Source: Mucilaginibacter psychrotolerans | GTDB taxonomy: Bacteria; Bacteroidota; Bacteroidia; Sphingobacteriales; Sphingobacteriaceae | Length of the DNA stretch: 64,000 bases | Reading direction: 5' to 3' | Assembly: GCF_004519315.1 (NCBI RefSeq) | Contig: NZ_SOZE01000004.1 | Location: 124,001-188,000, forward strand | Shown: positions 8,131-15,044 of the stretch, in pieces | How the letters are laid out: each line of letters starts with the position of its first letter | Position numbering within the stretch: position 1 is the first letter of the stretch | Translations under genes and position numbers: made by a program | The notes under the pieces: generated by a model | The model's input: the letters and a program-made list of their open reading frames with translations, nothing else | What the model was told of the DNA's origin: nothing | The model's database searches: none

Positions 8131-9078
8131 TCAATGACCTAATGAAATAAACGTACTCACCTTACTCATATCCAGCACAATCCTGCCATCTTCATCCCTC
8201 TCAAACATCGGCACGAATTTGGCATCCCAAACCATATCTGCATAGGTGTAAGAAGTTCGGGAGTGTACCGTTTGAGAAAAGGTATCGTCGAAAGCTTTGA
8301 GTAATACAGAGAAAGAAGCCTGGGTGCGTTCCAGTTCCTCGGGCGTAATATCGGCGAGCGGGCTGTTCTCATCCAGCGGGTGCACGATTGTCCAGTTGAG
8401 GGTGAGGATACTCACTTTAGAGCGTTCGAGTTCCAGGGGAAAAAAACGGCGGGTGGCTTTGCCATCCACAATCTCGTTGTAGGAAAAAACTACTTCTACA
8501 TCCAAATCGATAAGTACATTCTTGCGCAGGTTCGACATCCGGAACATCAGGCCCTTGCCATCGCCTCTGTAAGGGCTCACCAGCAAGTTTTCGCTATAAA
8601 CAATCTTGGCCGAAGGCTTAGAGAACCGGCCATAAAGCAAGCCCGTTGCCAATGCGAAAGCCAGCAGGCCAATCATCGATTCGATAGCTGCCACGCTGTT
8701 GGCTACCAGGCCATGTGGACTGAGATGTCCGTAACCCACCGTAGAAATGGTTTGTGCCGAAAAGAAAAAGGCGTCCAAAAAATGACCCAATCCGTTGTTG
8801 CTGGTAGATCCGTCGAGGCTATCCATACCTATCAGCGTATAAATACCAGCAAAGAACAGGTTGGCCAGCAGGTAACCGGTGAGTATGATGACCCAGAATT
8901 TGCCCCAGCTCATTTTGATGAGCGTGTGGTAATTATCGGCGGTATTGAAAGGGGAGAGGCCCTTGCGCCTTACATTTACCGAGCCATCTTTATTAATGAG
9001 CGGTTGGCTTTTGATTACCGGCTGCGGGCCGAAACCAAGGTCGTTCTCTGGGTTTACTTTCTGCTCTTTTATCGCCAC
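8131..9078 (-). CDS. KirBac-type inward-rectifier potassium channel
   Basis: A prokaryotic inward-rectifier K+ channel subunit of 315 residues. Two membrane helices flank a pore loop with the selectivity filter TVGYGH at 113-118. A long cytoplasmic immunoglobulin-like domain follows from about residue 155 ('KIVYSENLLVSPYRGDGKGLMFRMSNLRKN'), as in KirBac1.1 and eukaryotic Kir channels. The slide-helix region before the first membrane helix is visible at about 42-60. It acts as a homotetramer in the inner membrane. It stands alone on the minus strand, back-to-back with the trp leader region. Confidence 0.95.
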   Translation of the reverse strand: MAIKEQKVNPENDLGFGPQPVIKSQPLINKDGSVNVRRKGLSPFNTADNYHTLIKMSWGKFWVIILTGYLLANLFFAGIYTLIGMDSLDGSTSNNGLGHFLDAFFFSAQTISTVGYGHLSPHGLVANSVAAIESMIGLLAFALATGLLYGRFSKPSAKIVYSENLLVSPYRGDGKGLMFRMSNLRKNVLIDLDVEVVFSYNEIVDGKATRRFFPLELERSKVSILTLNWTIVHPLDENSPLADITPEELERTQASFSVLLKAFDDTFSQTVHSRTSYTYADMVWDAKFVPMFERDEDGRIVLDMSKVSTFISLGH

Positions 9079-9210
9079 GGGATAATTATTGATTTATTGA
9101 ATGATTTATTCAGGAGGATTTTTCTAGATGGATGTTATAGTGATTCCAAAAGCTAAATTAATCTAATATGGCTACTTATTCAATAAATCAATAATTCAAT
9201 TAATCTCTGC

Positions 9211-9241
9211 TTGCTTTTAGTGAAAAGTATTTCCATATTTG
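9211..9241 (+). promoter_or_regulatory. Candidate Bacteroidota promoter for the trp leader
   Basis: TTGC at 9211-9214 and a CATATTTG block at 9234-9241, about 20 bases apart, approximate the Bacteroidota -33 (TTG) and -7 (TAnnTTTG) elements. The match at -7 is imperfect. Initiation would be near 9248, leaving a short 5' end before the leader-peptide ATG at 9257. Confidence 0.4.
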
Positions 9242-9256
9242 CCATATCAAAAGAAA

Positions 9257-9304
9257 ATGAAAGCATTGAACAACAATTGGTGGTGGCTTAACGAAAATTC
9301 GTAA
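9257..9304 (+). CDS. trpL: trp operon leader peptide (15 aa, three consecutive Trp)
   Basis: The reading frame encodes MKALNNNWWWLNENS followed by TAA. Three tandem TGG codons at 9278-9286 in a 15-codon frame directly before an attenuator-like structure and trpD mark it as a tryptophan-sensing leader. A ribosome stalled at these codons when charged tRNA-Trp is scarce would cover the first RNA strand of the attenuator. It is far too short for standard gene calling. Confidence 0.9.
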   Translation: MKALNNNWWWLNENS

Positions 9305-9368
9305 GGCAGCCTCATTTTTTGTTTTTTACAGATATACAGAAGGGTTGCCGTAAGGTAGCCCTTTTTTT
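9282..9368 (+). promoter_or_regulatory. trp attenuator (1:2, 2:3 and 3:4 hairpins)
   Basis: Strand 1 (9282-9295) overlaps the Trp codons and can pair with strand 2 (9298-9311) at 12 of 14 positions, counting G-T wobbles. Strand 2 (GGCAGCCT, 9305-9312) can instead pair with strand 3 (9342-9349) over eight positions to form an antiterminator. Strand 3 (AGGGTTGCC, 9341-9349) pairs with strand 4 (GGTAGCCCT, 9354-9362) around a GTAA loop, followed by a T-run at 9362-9368. This is the textbook mutually exclusive arrangement. Stalling at WWW favours 2:3 and readthrough into trpD. Confidence 0.88.
9341..9368 (+). terminator. Intrinsic terminator of the trp attenuator
   Basis: A nine-pair stem (two G-T wobbles) with a GTAA tetraloop is followed directly by seven T's. 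It lies 95 bases upstream of the trpD start and is the 3:4 structure of the attenuator. Confidence 0.9.
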
Positions 9369-9372
9369 GTTC

Positions 9373-9449
9373 GCCCCCCGGCCCCCTGAAGAGGGAGTAA
9401 TATATAAAATTTACAAATCAAAAGCTCCCCCTTCAGGGGGTTGGGGGGC
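9373..9449. repeat. GC-rich palindromic element between trp attenuator and trpD
   Basis: Arms 9373-9397 and 9425-9449 are reverse complements at 22 of 25 positions around a 27-base AT-rich centre. The arms consist of C-runs and G-runs (GCCCCCC... and ...GGGGGGC). I associate this type of element with scattered intergenic palindromes in Bacteroidota. It lies wholly between the attenuator's T-run and the trpD ATG, so it must be transcribed as a strong hairpin in the trp mRNA leader. Confidence 0.7.
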
Positions 9450-9462
9450 TCGAGCTAGCATC

Positions 9463-10452
9463 ATGAAACAGATACTTAACCATCTATTCGAACACAAAAC
9501 ATTCAGCCGCGAGCAATCGAAAGAAATTTTGAAGAATATCGCGCTGGGTAAATACAATAACTCGCAAATGGCTGCCTTCATGACGGCGTATTGCATGCGC
9601 AGCATCACCGTGAACGAGTTGGAGGGCTTCCGCGATGCCATGCTGGAGCTTTGCCTGCCTATCGATCTGGAGGCCGGCGAACTCATAGACCTTTGCGGCA
9701 CCGGTGGCGATGGCAAGGATACCTTCAATATTTCTACACTGGCATCCTTCGTGGTGGCCGGTGCGGGGTACAAGGTGGCCAAGCACGGCAACTATGGTGT
9801 ATCCTCAGGTTGCGGCTCATCTAATGTAATGGAGCACCTGGGTTACGTGTTCACCAATGATGCGGATAAGCTGAAAGGAAGCATTGACAAAGCCAACATC
9901 TGTTTCCTGCATGCGCCGCTGTTCCACCCCGCCATGAAAACGGTTGCCCCGATACGCCGCGAACTGGGCGTTAAAACCTTCTTCAATATGCTCGGCCCTA
10001 TGGTAAACCCTGCAAAGCCGGGAAACCAGTTGGTAGGGGTGTTCAACTTGGAATTAGCGAGAGTTTATGCCTACCTGTACCAAAAATCGGGCATCAAATA
10101 CACCATATTGAATGCGCTGGATGGCTATGATGAAATATCCCTCACCTGTGACTTCAAGACCTTTTCTGCTGAAGGAGAAAAGATAAATACTGTTGAAAGT
10201 CTGGGTTTCGATAAATTACAAGAGAGCCAGATTACCGGAGGCCACACCGTGGCTGATTCGGCAGCCATATTCATGAAGGTGCTGAACGATGAAGCCACCA
10301 AAGCACAAACAAACGTGGTGCTTAGCAATGCGGCTATGGCTATTAAAACTATGTCGCCCGGTAAAAGCTTTGCGGATAGCTTTTATGAGGCCGAGGAATC
10401 GTTGATAAGCAAAAAAGCGCTGCAAAGCTTCAAAACACTTATTGCCAACTAA
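9463..10452 (+). CDS. trpD: Anthranilate phosphoribosyltransferase
   Basis: TrpD transfers a phosphoribosyl group from PRPP to anthranilate, the second dedicated step of tryptophan synthesis. The 329-aa protein shows 'DLCGTGGDGKDTFNISTLASFVVAGAG' with the PRPP-binding glycine loop, then 'KHGNYGVSSGCGSSNVMEHLG', 'HPAMKTVAPIRRELGVKTFFNMLGPMVNP' and 'LDGYDEISLT', all family hallmarks. The ATG at 9463 is chosen because upstream in-frame codons run through the palindromic element. It is the first structural gene after the attenuator and is separated from trpF by one base. Confidence 0.96.
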   Translation: MKQILNHLFEHKTFSREQSKEILKNIALGKYNNSQMAAFMTAYCMRSITVNELEGFRDAMLELCLPIDLEAGELIDLCGTGGDGKDTFNISTLASFVVAGAGYKVAKHGNYGVSSGCGSSNVMEHLGYVFTNDADKLKGSIDKANICFLHAPLFHPAMKTVAPIRRELGVKTFFNMLGPMVNPAKPGNQLVGVFNLELARVYAYLYQKSGIKYTILNALDGYDEISLTCDFKTFSAEGEKINTVESLGFDKLQESQITGGHTVADSAAIFMKVLNDEATKAQTNVVLSNAAMAIKTMSPGKSFADSFYEAEESLISKKALQSFKTLIAN

Positions 10453-10453
10453 C

Positions 10454-11074
10454 ATGAGAATAAAAGTTTGCGGCTTAAAGTATCCTGAGAATATAAACTC
10501 CGTGGCGGCGTTGTCGCCGGATTTTATGGGATTCATATGCTATAGCCGGTCGCCCCGCTTTATAGGCGAGTTGGACGAAGATATCCTCGCCCTGCTGCCC
10601 GACCACATCCTCAAAACGGGCGTTTTCGTAAACGCATCTATTGAGCGGGTGAACAAAACGATCAACAAGTACGATTTTGAGGCGGTGCAACTGCACGGGG
10701 TAGAAAGCCCGGAGTATTGCGCTATGTTGCGCAGTAAAGTGATCGTAATAAAAGCATTCGGTGTAGATGAGCAATTCGATTTCGGCAGGTTGGAGGCTTA
10801 CATCAACAAGGTGGATTTTTTCCTGTTCGACACCAAAACGCCTGCACATGGCGGCTCTGGCTTGAGTTTCGACTGGGCCATACTGAATCAATATACGGGC
10901 GATACCCCTTTCTTTTTGTCAGGTGGCATTGGCCTTAATAACCTGCACGAAGTAGGTAACATTACGCACCCCATGCTTTACGCGGTTGATTTAAACAGCA
11001 AGTTCGAATCGGCACCGGCGATAAAGGATATAGATAAACTGAAAAAGGCATTCAATACCATCAAAAATATTTAA
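10454..11074 (+). CDS. trpF: Phosphoribosylanthranilate isomerase
   Basis: TrpF isomerises N-(5-phosphoribosyl)anthranilate to CdRP. '[14 protein letters not shown]' at the start carries the catalytic cysteine (C6). '[17 protein letters not shown]' holds the catalytic aspartate and the phosphate-binding glycines, and '[12 protein letters not shown]' is the standard C-terminal phosphate-gripping motif. The single-domain (beta/alpha)8 length (206 aa) is normal. The ATG at 10454 directly follows the trpD stop, and trpB starts five bases after its own stop. Confidence 0.96.
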   Translation: MRIKVCGLKYPENINSVAALSPDFMGFICYSRSPRFIGELDEDILALLPDHILKTGVFVNASIERVNKTINKYDFEAVQLHGVESPEYCAMLRSKVIVIKAFGVDEQFDFGRLEAYINKVDFFLFDTKTPAHGGSGLSFDWAILNQYTGDTPFFLSGGIGLNNLHEVGNITHPMLYAVDLNSKFESAPAIKDIDKLKKAFNTIKNI

Positions 11075-11079
11075 GAACG

Positions 11080-12261
11080 ATGAAATACGGCGTAAACGAA
11101 CAGGGCTACTATGGCGACTTTGGCGGGGCTTACATCCCCGAAATGCTATATCCAAATGTAGAAGAACTGCGGCAGGAATATATAAAAATAATGGACGACC
11201 CCGGCTTTAAGGCCGAATTTGAACAATTGATGCGCGATTATGTGGGCCGCCCTTCGCCGTTGTATCATGCAAAAAGATATTCGGAAAAATATGGGGCCAA
11301 CATCTTCTTCAAACGGGAGGATTTAAACCACACCGGCTCGCACAAAATAAACAATGCCATTGGGCAGATATTGTTGGCTGCGCGCCTCGGAAAAAAACGC
11401 ATCATAGCCGAAACCGGCGCAGGTCAGCATGGCGTGGCCACAGCAACCGTTTGTGCGCTCAAAGGCATTGAATGCGTGGTATATATGGGCGAGATAGATA
11501 TGGCCCGCCAGGCACCCAACGTATCGCGTATGAAGATGCTGGGCGCTAAAGTAGTACCGGCAACATCGGGCAGCAAAACGCTTAAAGACGCTACCAACGA
11601 GGCCCTGCGCGATTGGATAGGTAACCCGGTGGATACGCATTACATCATCGGATCGGTAGTTGGGCCATACCCGTACCCGGATATGGTGGCCAGGTTCCAA
11701 TCCATCATTTCCTTCGAAACCAAAAAGCAATTGCTGGAGCAAACCGGCAACGAGTTACCGCAATACGTAATGGCCTGCGTAGGTGGCGGCAGCAACGCCA
11801 TGGGTATGTTTTATCATTTTTTAAATGATGAGGACGTAAAACTGGTAGCCGTAGAAGCAGCGGGCAAAGGGGTGAACAGCGGACATTCCGCAGCTACCAC
11901 TTTCCTGGGTAAAGAGGGCGTACTGCACGGCAGCCGTACCATATTGATGCAGACTGCTGACGGGCAGGTAGAAGAACCCTACTCCATTTCCGCAGGCTTG
12001 GATTATCCAGGTATCGGTCCGCAGCATGCACACCTGTATAAAATAAACCGCGCTCAATACGTGAGCATCACCGATGACGAAGCCCTGCAAGCCGGGCTGC
12101 TTTGTTCGCAGATGGAAGGCATTATCCCCGCGATAGAAACCGCGCATGCACTGGCTCAACTCGAGAAAATGACCTTCGAGAAAGGGGACAACATAGTAAT
12201 ATGCCTTTCGGGCAGGGGGGACAAGGATTTGGATACGTATATCAAGTATTTTAATTTTTAG
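11080..12261 (+). CDS. trpB: Tryptophan synthase beta chain
   Basis: TrpB condenses indole with serine using pyridoxal phosphate. The protein (393 aa) shows '[10 protein letters not shown]', the PLP-lysine segment '[15 protein letters not shown]', '[17 protein letters not shown]', '[15 protein letters not shown]' for phosphate binding and a C-terminal '[13 protein letters not shown]'. It is a standard TrpB1-type enzyme that normally pairs with TrpA. No trpA follows. The next gene is an unrelated FtsX permease with its own promoter region, so trpA, trpC, trpE and trpG must be elsewhere. Confidence 0.97.
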   Translation: MKYGVNEQGYYGDFGGAYIPEMLYPNVEELRQEYIKIMDDPGFKAEFEQLMRDYVGRPSPLYHAKRYSEKYGANIFFKREDLNHTGSHKINNAIGQILLAARLGKKRIIAETGAGQHGVATATVCALKGIECVVYMGEIDMARQAPNVSRMKMLGAKVVPATSGSKTLKDATNEALRDWIGNPVDTHYIIGSVVGPYPYPDMVARFQSIISFETKKQLLEQTGNELPQYVMACVGGGSNAMGMFYHFLNDEDVKLVAVEAAGKGVNSGHSAATTFLGKEGVLHGSRTILMQTADGQVEEPYSISAGLDYPGIGPQHAHLYKINRAQYVSITDDEALQAGLLCSQMEGIIPAIETAHALAQLEKMTFEKGDNIVICLSGRGDKDLDTYIKYFNF

Positions 12262-12368
12262 GTGAGTGGTTGATTGGGTGAGTAGTGAGTGGTTGCGAAA
12301 TTCGAAACCAGTCGCAAACCACTACTCCCCACTTTCCAACCATTCACTACCCTCTATTCACCATTCAC
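12262..12368. repeat. Intergenic imperfect palindrome (GTGAGTGGTTGATTGG family), copy 1
   Basis: The left part (12262-12299) and right part (12319-12368) are imperfect reverse complements made of GTGAGTGG/CCACTCAC-like words. The first 16 bases are identical to 44542-44557. It directly follows the trpB stop codon. Confidence 0.55.
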
Positions 12369-12373
12369 TAAGT

Positions 12374-12498
12374 TGTATCATAACCGAACACCAACTGTTA
12401 CGCTTGCGGACAATCTATTTGCTTGTGTCTGTTTTCAAATAGTTAATAATCAATTACTTAAATAATTGGTATAGCTTTTAACTTTGTTAGGCCAAAAT
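12374..12498 (+). promoter_or_regulatory. Shared promoter/upstream-site module, copy 1 (before permease operon)
   Basis: Five blocks occur here in the same order and almost the same spacing as at 20206-20328. They are TGTATCATAACCGAAC (12374-12389), a dyad CTGTTACGCTTGCGGACA (12395-12412), ATAATCAAT (12446-12454), TTGGTATA (12466-12473) and GCCAAAAT (12491-12498). TTGGTATA fits the sigma-54 -24 consensus YTGGYAYR exactly, but the -12 GC is not evident. The dyad about 70 bases upstream would suit an enhancer-binding activator. The ATG of the first permease follows at 12506. Confidence 0.65.
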
Positions 12499-12505
12499 CG
12501 GCCTT

Positions 12506-14932
12506 ATGTTAAAAAACTACTTTAAAATAGCCTGGCGTAATATTATCCGTCATAAGGGCTATTCCTTCATAAATATTGCGGGCTTAAGCGTGGGCGTAGC
12601 AGCTTGCTTGCTCATATTCGTTATCCTCCAGTTCGAGCTTAGCTTCAACACCAATTTTAGCAATTATAAAAGCATTTACCATGTAGTTACCCAACAAATA
12701 GGTGAGGATGGCAATACCTATAATCCGGGTATATCTGTACCGGCTACAGATGCCTTACGTATCGATTTCCCGCAGGTAAAATTTGCCGCGCTAAACTCCA
12801 GTTACGGCAGCCAGGTTACTGTGCCCGGCACTGACCCTACGAACGCCGCCGACGATAAGAAATTTACCGAGGGCTTTGGCGTGTTCTTTATGGAGCCGCA
12901 GATTTTCGATATTTTCCATGCCGACTGGCTATCGGGCGATAAGAGCGTGCTGAAGCAACCCAATATGGTCGTCATCAACAAAAGTACGGCCATTAAATAC
13001 TTTGGCGATTGGAAGAACGCCATGGGAAAAACCTTGCGGATGGATAACCTGCTGACCCTAAAAGTAGCCGGTGTGTTAGAAGACTCGCCCAAGAATAGCG
13101 ATCTGGTGTTTAGAGTAGTGGTATCTTATGTCACCTGGAAACAACATCCCCAAAACTATCATTATAGTGATAGTTGGGATTCCCTCGGTAGCAGCCACCA
13201 GATATTTGCCGAGCTACCTGCCGGCTTAACGGCTGCTGCCATGGACAAGCAATTAGTTGCATTTACCGCGAAAGTAATGTCCGATAAAACCAAGGTAACC
13301 AGGGTGCACTTCCTGCAGGCTTTGAAAGATATGCACTTCGATACACGCTTTGGCAACACTATCGGTGATCATATTACCAGTGCAGCAACCTTGCGTACCT
13401 TATCTTTTATCGGCGTGCTTATTATCATTATGGCATCTATCAACTTCATCAACCTATCTACTGCGCAATCGGTGGGACGGTCAAAAGAAGTGGGTATCCG
13501 CAAGGTGTTGGGCAGTAGCCGCAAGCAGCTCATATTACAGGTAATTGGCGAAACTACGCTTATCATCCTGTTTTCGGTATTTATTGCCATTGTTATAGCC
13601 AAAATAGGGCTGCCTTACCTCAAAAATATCGCCAATGTGCCAGAGGATATCGGCCTATTCAATGTCGGTACCGTATTGTTCCTGGTGGCTACCACGGTTA
13701 CCGTTATTCTGTTATCGGGAATTTACCCGGCCTTAGTAGTATCAGGTTTTAAACCTATTTTGGCCATTAAAAATAAAATTACGGCAGCCTCGGTTGGCGG
13801 CATACCTTTGCGCAGGGCTTTGGTTGTGGGCCAGTTCGTTATCGCGCAATTGCTTATTGTAGGTACCGTAGTGGCTGTAAAGCAAATGAATTTTGTGAAC
13901 GAAGCCGATTTGGGTTTCGATAAAAGTGCTGTACTGGTGTTGCCGGGCTATACGGATAGCATCAGCCTGGCAAAAATAGAACCTTTTAAGCAACGCTTAC
14001 TGCAAAACCCCAACGTAAAGTCGGTTACTTTTGCGTCAGATATACCATCTTCAGACAATAAATGGAGCTCGAACTTTTACTACAATAATTCAACAAAAGA
14101 CCGAACTTTTGGCGTGTACATGAAGTTTGGCGATGCCGACTACTTCAAAACCTTTGGGTTTAAGTTTGTTGCCGGCAAGCCTTATGAAAAGAGTGATACC
14201 AGCCGCGAGGTTGTGGTGAACGAAACGTTGATGCACAAGCTGGGTATCAAAAATGCCGACGATATAGTGGGCAAAACCTTTAAACTGGGCGGCGGAAAAA
14301 GCTGGCTGAGGATATGCGGAGTGGTAGCCGATTTTAATACCAATTCGCTGCGCGATGCTGTTATGCCAACTGTTATTTTGACCCAAAAGGAATATTCGTA
14401 TTTGTCGGCAGTGAAAATGCGCACTGCCAACCTCAACAAAACCGCTGCGGATATCAAGGCCCTGTGGGAAACAACTTACCCGGAATACGCCTATACCGGC
14501 TACTTTTTTGATGAAGGCATAGCCAGGTTTTACGAGCAGGAGAACCAGCTCGCACTGGTGTATAAAATATTTGCAGGCATAGCCATTTTTATATCCTGCC
14601 TTGGCTTGTATGGCCTGGTATCGTATATGGCGGTACAGCGCACCAAAGAGGTTGGCGTGCGCAAAGTGCTGGGCGCATCGGTTACCAGCATAGTGCTGAT
14701 GTTCTCCAAAGAATTCATGATACTGTTAGCCATCGCTTTCATCATCGCCATACCATTATCCTGGTACCTGATGCAGCAATGGTTACAGAATTTTGCGTAC
14801 CGCATACCGCTCAGCGGTGGCATATTTGCACTGGCCATAGTGTCGTCGGTAGCTATTGCCTGGCTTACCGTAGGCTACAAGGCCGTAAAAGCGGCACTGG
14901 TAAACCCGGTGAAGAGCTTGAAGAGTGAGTGA
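12506..14932 (+). CDS. MacB/FtsX-family ABC transporter permease 1
   Basis: An 808-residue permease with the N-terminal signature 'LKNYFKIAWRNIIRHKGYSFINIAGLSVG' and first membrane helix. It has a large periplasmic MacB_PCD domain (about 45-280) and a first FtsX domain (three helices, about 288-430, with 'NFINLSTAQSVGRSKEVGIRKVLGSSRKQL'). A second periplasmic domain and a second FtsX domain (about 690-808) follow. Such proteins do not transport through the bilayer in the classical way but couple ATPase motion to periplasmic events. It is first of three tandem paralogs and ends in 'NPVKSLKSE'. The ATPase is encoded 5.5 kb downstream in a separate transcription unit with a matching promoter. 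Confidence 0.93.
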   Translation: MLKNYFKIAWRNIIRHKGYSFINIAGLSVGVAACLLIFVILQFELSFNTNFSNYKSIYHVVTQQIGEDGNTYNPGISVPATDALRIDFPQVKFAALNSSYGSQVTVPGTDPTNAADDKKFTEGFGVFFMEPQIFDIFHADWLSGDKSVLKQPNMVVINKSTAIKYFGDWKNAMGKTLRMDNLLTLKVAGVLEDSPKNSDLVFRVVVSYVTWKQHPQNYHYSDSWDSLGSSHQIFAELPAGLTAAAMDKQLVAFTAKVMSDKTKVTRVHFLQALKDMHFDTRFGNTIGDHITSAATLRTLSFIGVLIIIMASINFINLSTAQSVGRSKEVGIRKVLGSSRKQLILQVIGETTLIILFSVFIAIVIAKIGLPYLKNIANVPEDIGLFNVGTVLFLVATTVTVILLSGIYPALVVSGFKPILAIKNKITAASVGGIPLRRALVVGQFVIAQLLIVGTVVAVKQMNFVNEADLGFDKSAVLVLPGYTDSISLAKIEPFKQRLLQNPNVKSVTFASDIPSSDNKWSSNFYYNNSTKDRTFGVYMKFGDADYFKTFGFKFVAGKPYEKSDTSREVVVNETLMHKLGIKNADDIVGKTFKLGGGKSWLRICGVVADFNTNSLRDAVMPTVILTQKEYSYLSAVKMRTANLNKTAADIKALWETTYPEYAYTGYFFDEGIARFYEQENQLALVYKIFAGIAIFISCLGLYGLVSYMAVQRTKEVGVRKVLGASVTSIVLMFSKEFMILLAIAFIIAIPLSWYLMQQWLQNFAYRIPLSGGIFALAIVSSVAIAWLTVGYKAVKAALVNPVKSLKSE

Positions 14933-14937
14933 TAGAT

Positions 14938-14972
14938 GTGCAGATGTGCAAATTTCAGATGTGCAGATGGTT
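14938..14972 (+). repeat. GATGTGCAGAT-word intergenic repeat, copy 1
   Basis: Immediately after the permease 1 stop, GATGTGCAGATGTGCAAAT-like words are repeated in tandem. A near-identical run follows permease 2 (17458-17492), and a reverse-oriented relative lies at 35884-35910. The conserved stop-plus-spacer in the two permease copies supports tandem duplication. Confidence 0.5.
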
Positions 14973-15044
14973 GATGTAATTAATGTGAATCTGAGAAATT
15001 AAACTGAATCTGTGCGCAAAGGAATCGATGTAAAAAAAAACTAA

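Noticed and set aside
9319..9462. N-terminal extension of trpD
   Set aside because: It reads through the attenuator terminator and the GC-rich palindrome. The ATG at 9463 gives the normal family N-terminus.
12466..12484. Confident sigma-54 promoter call
   Set aside because: The -24 half fits in both copies, but neither copy has a convincing -12 GC at the right distance. It is therefore reported only as a shared module.
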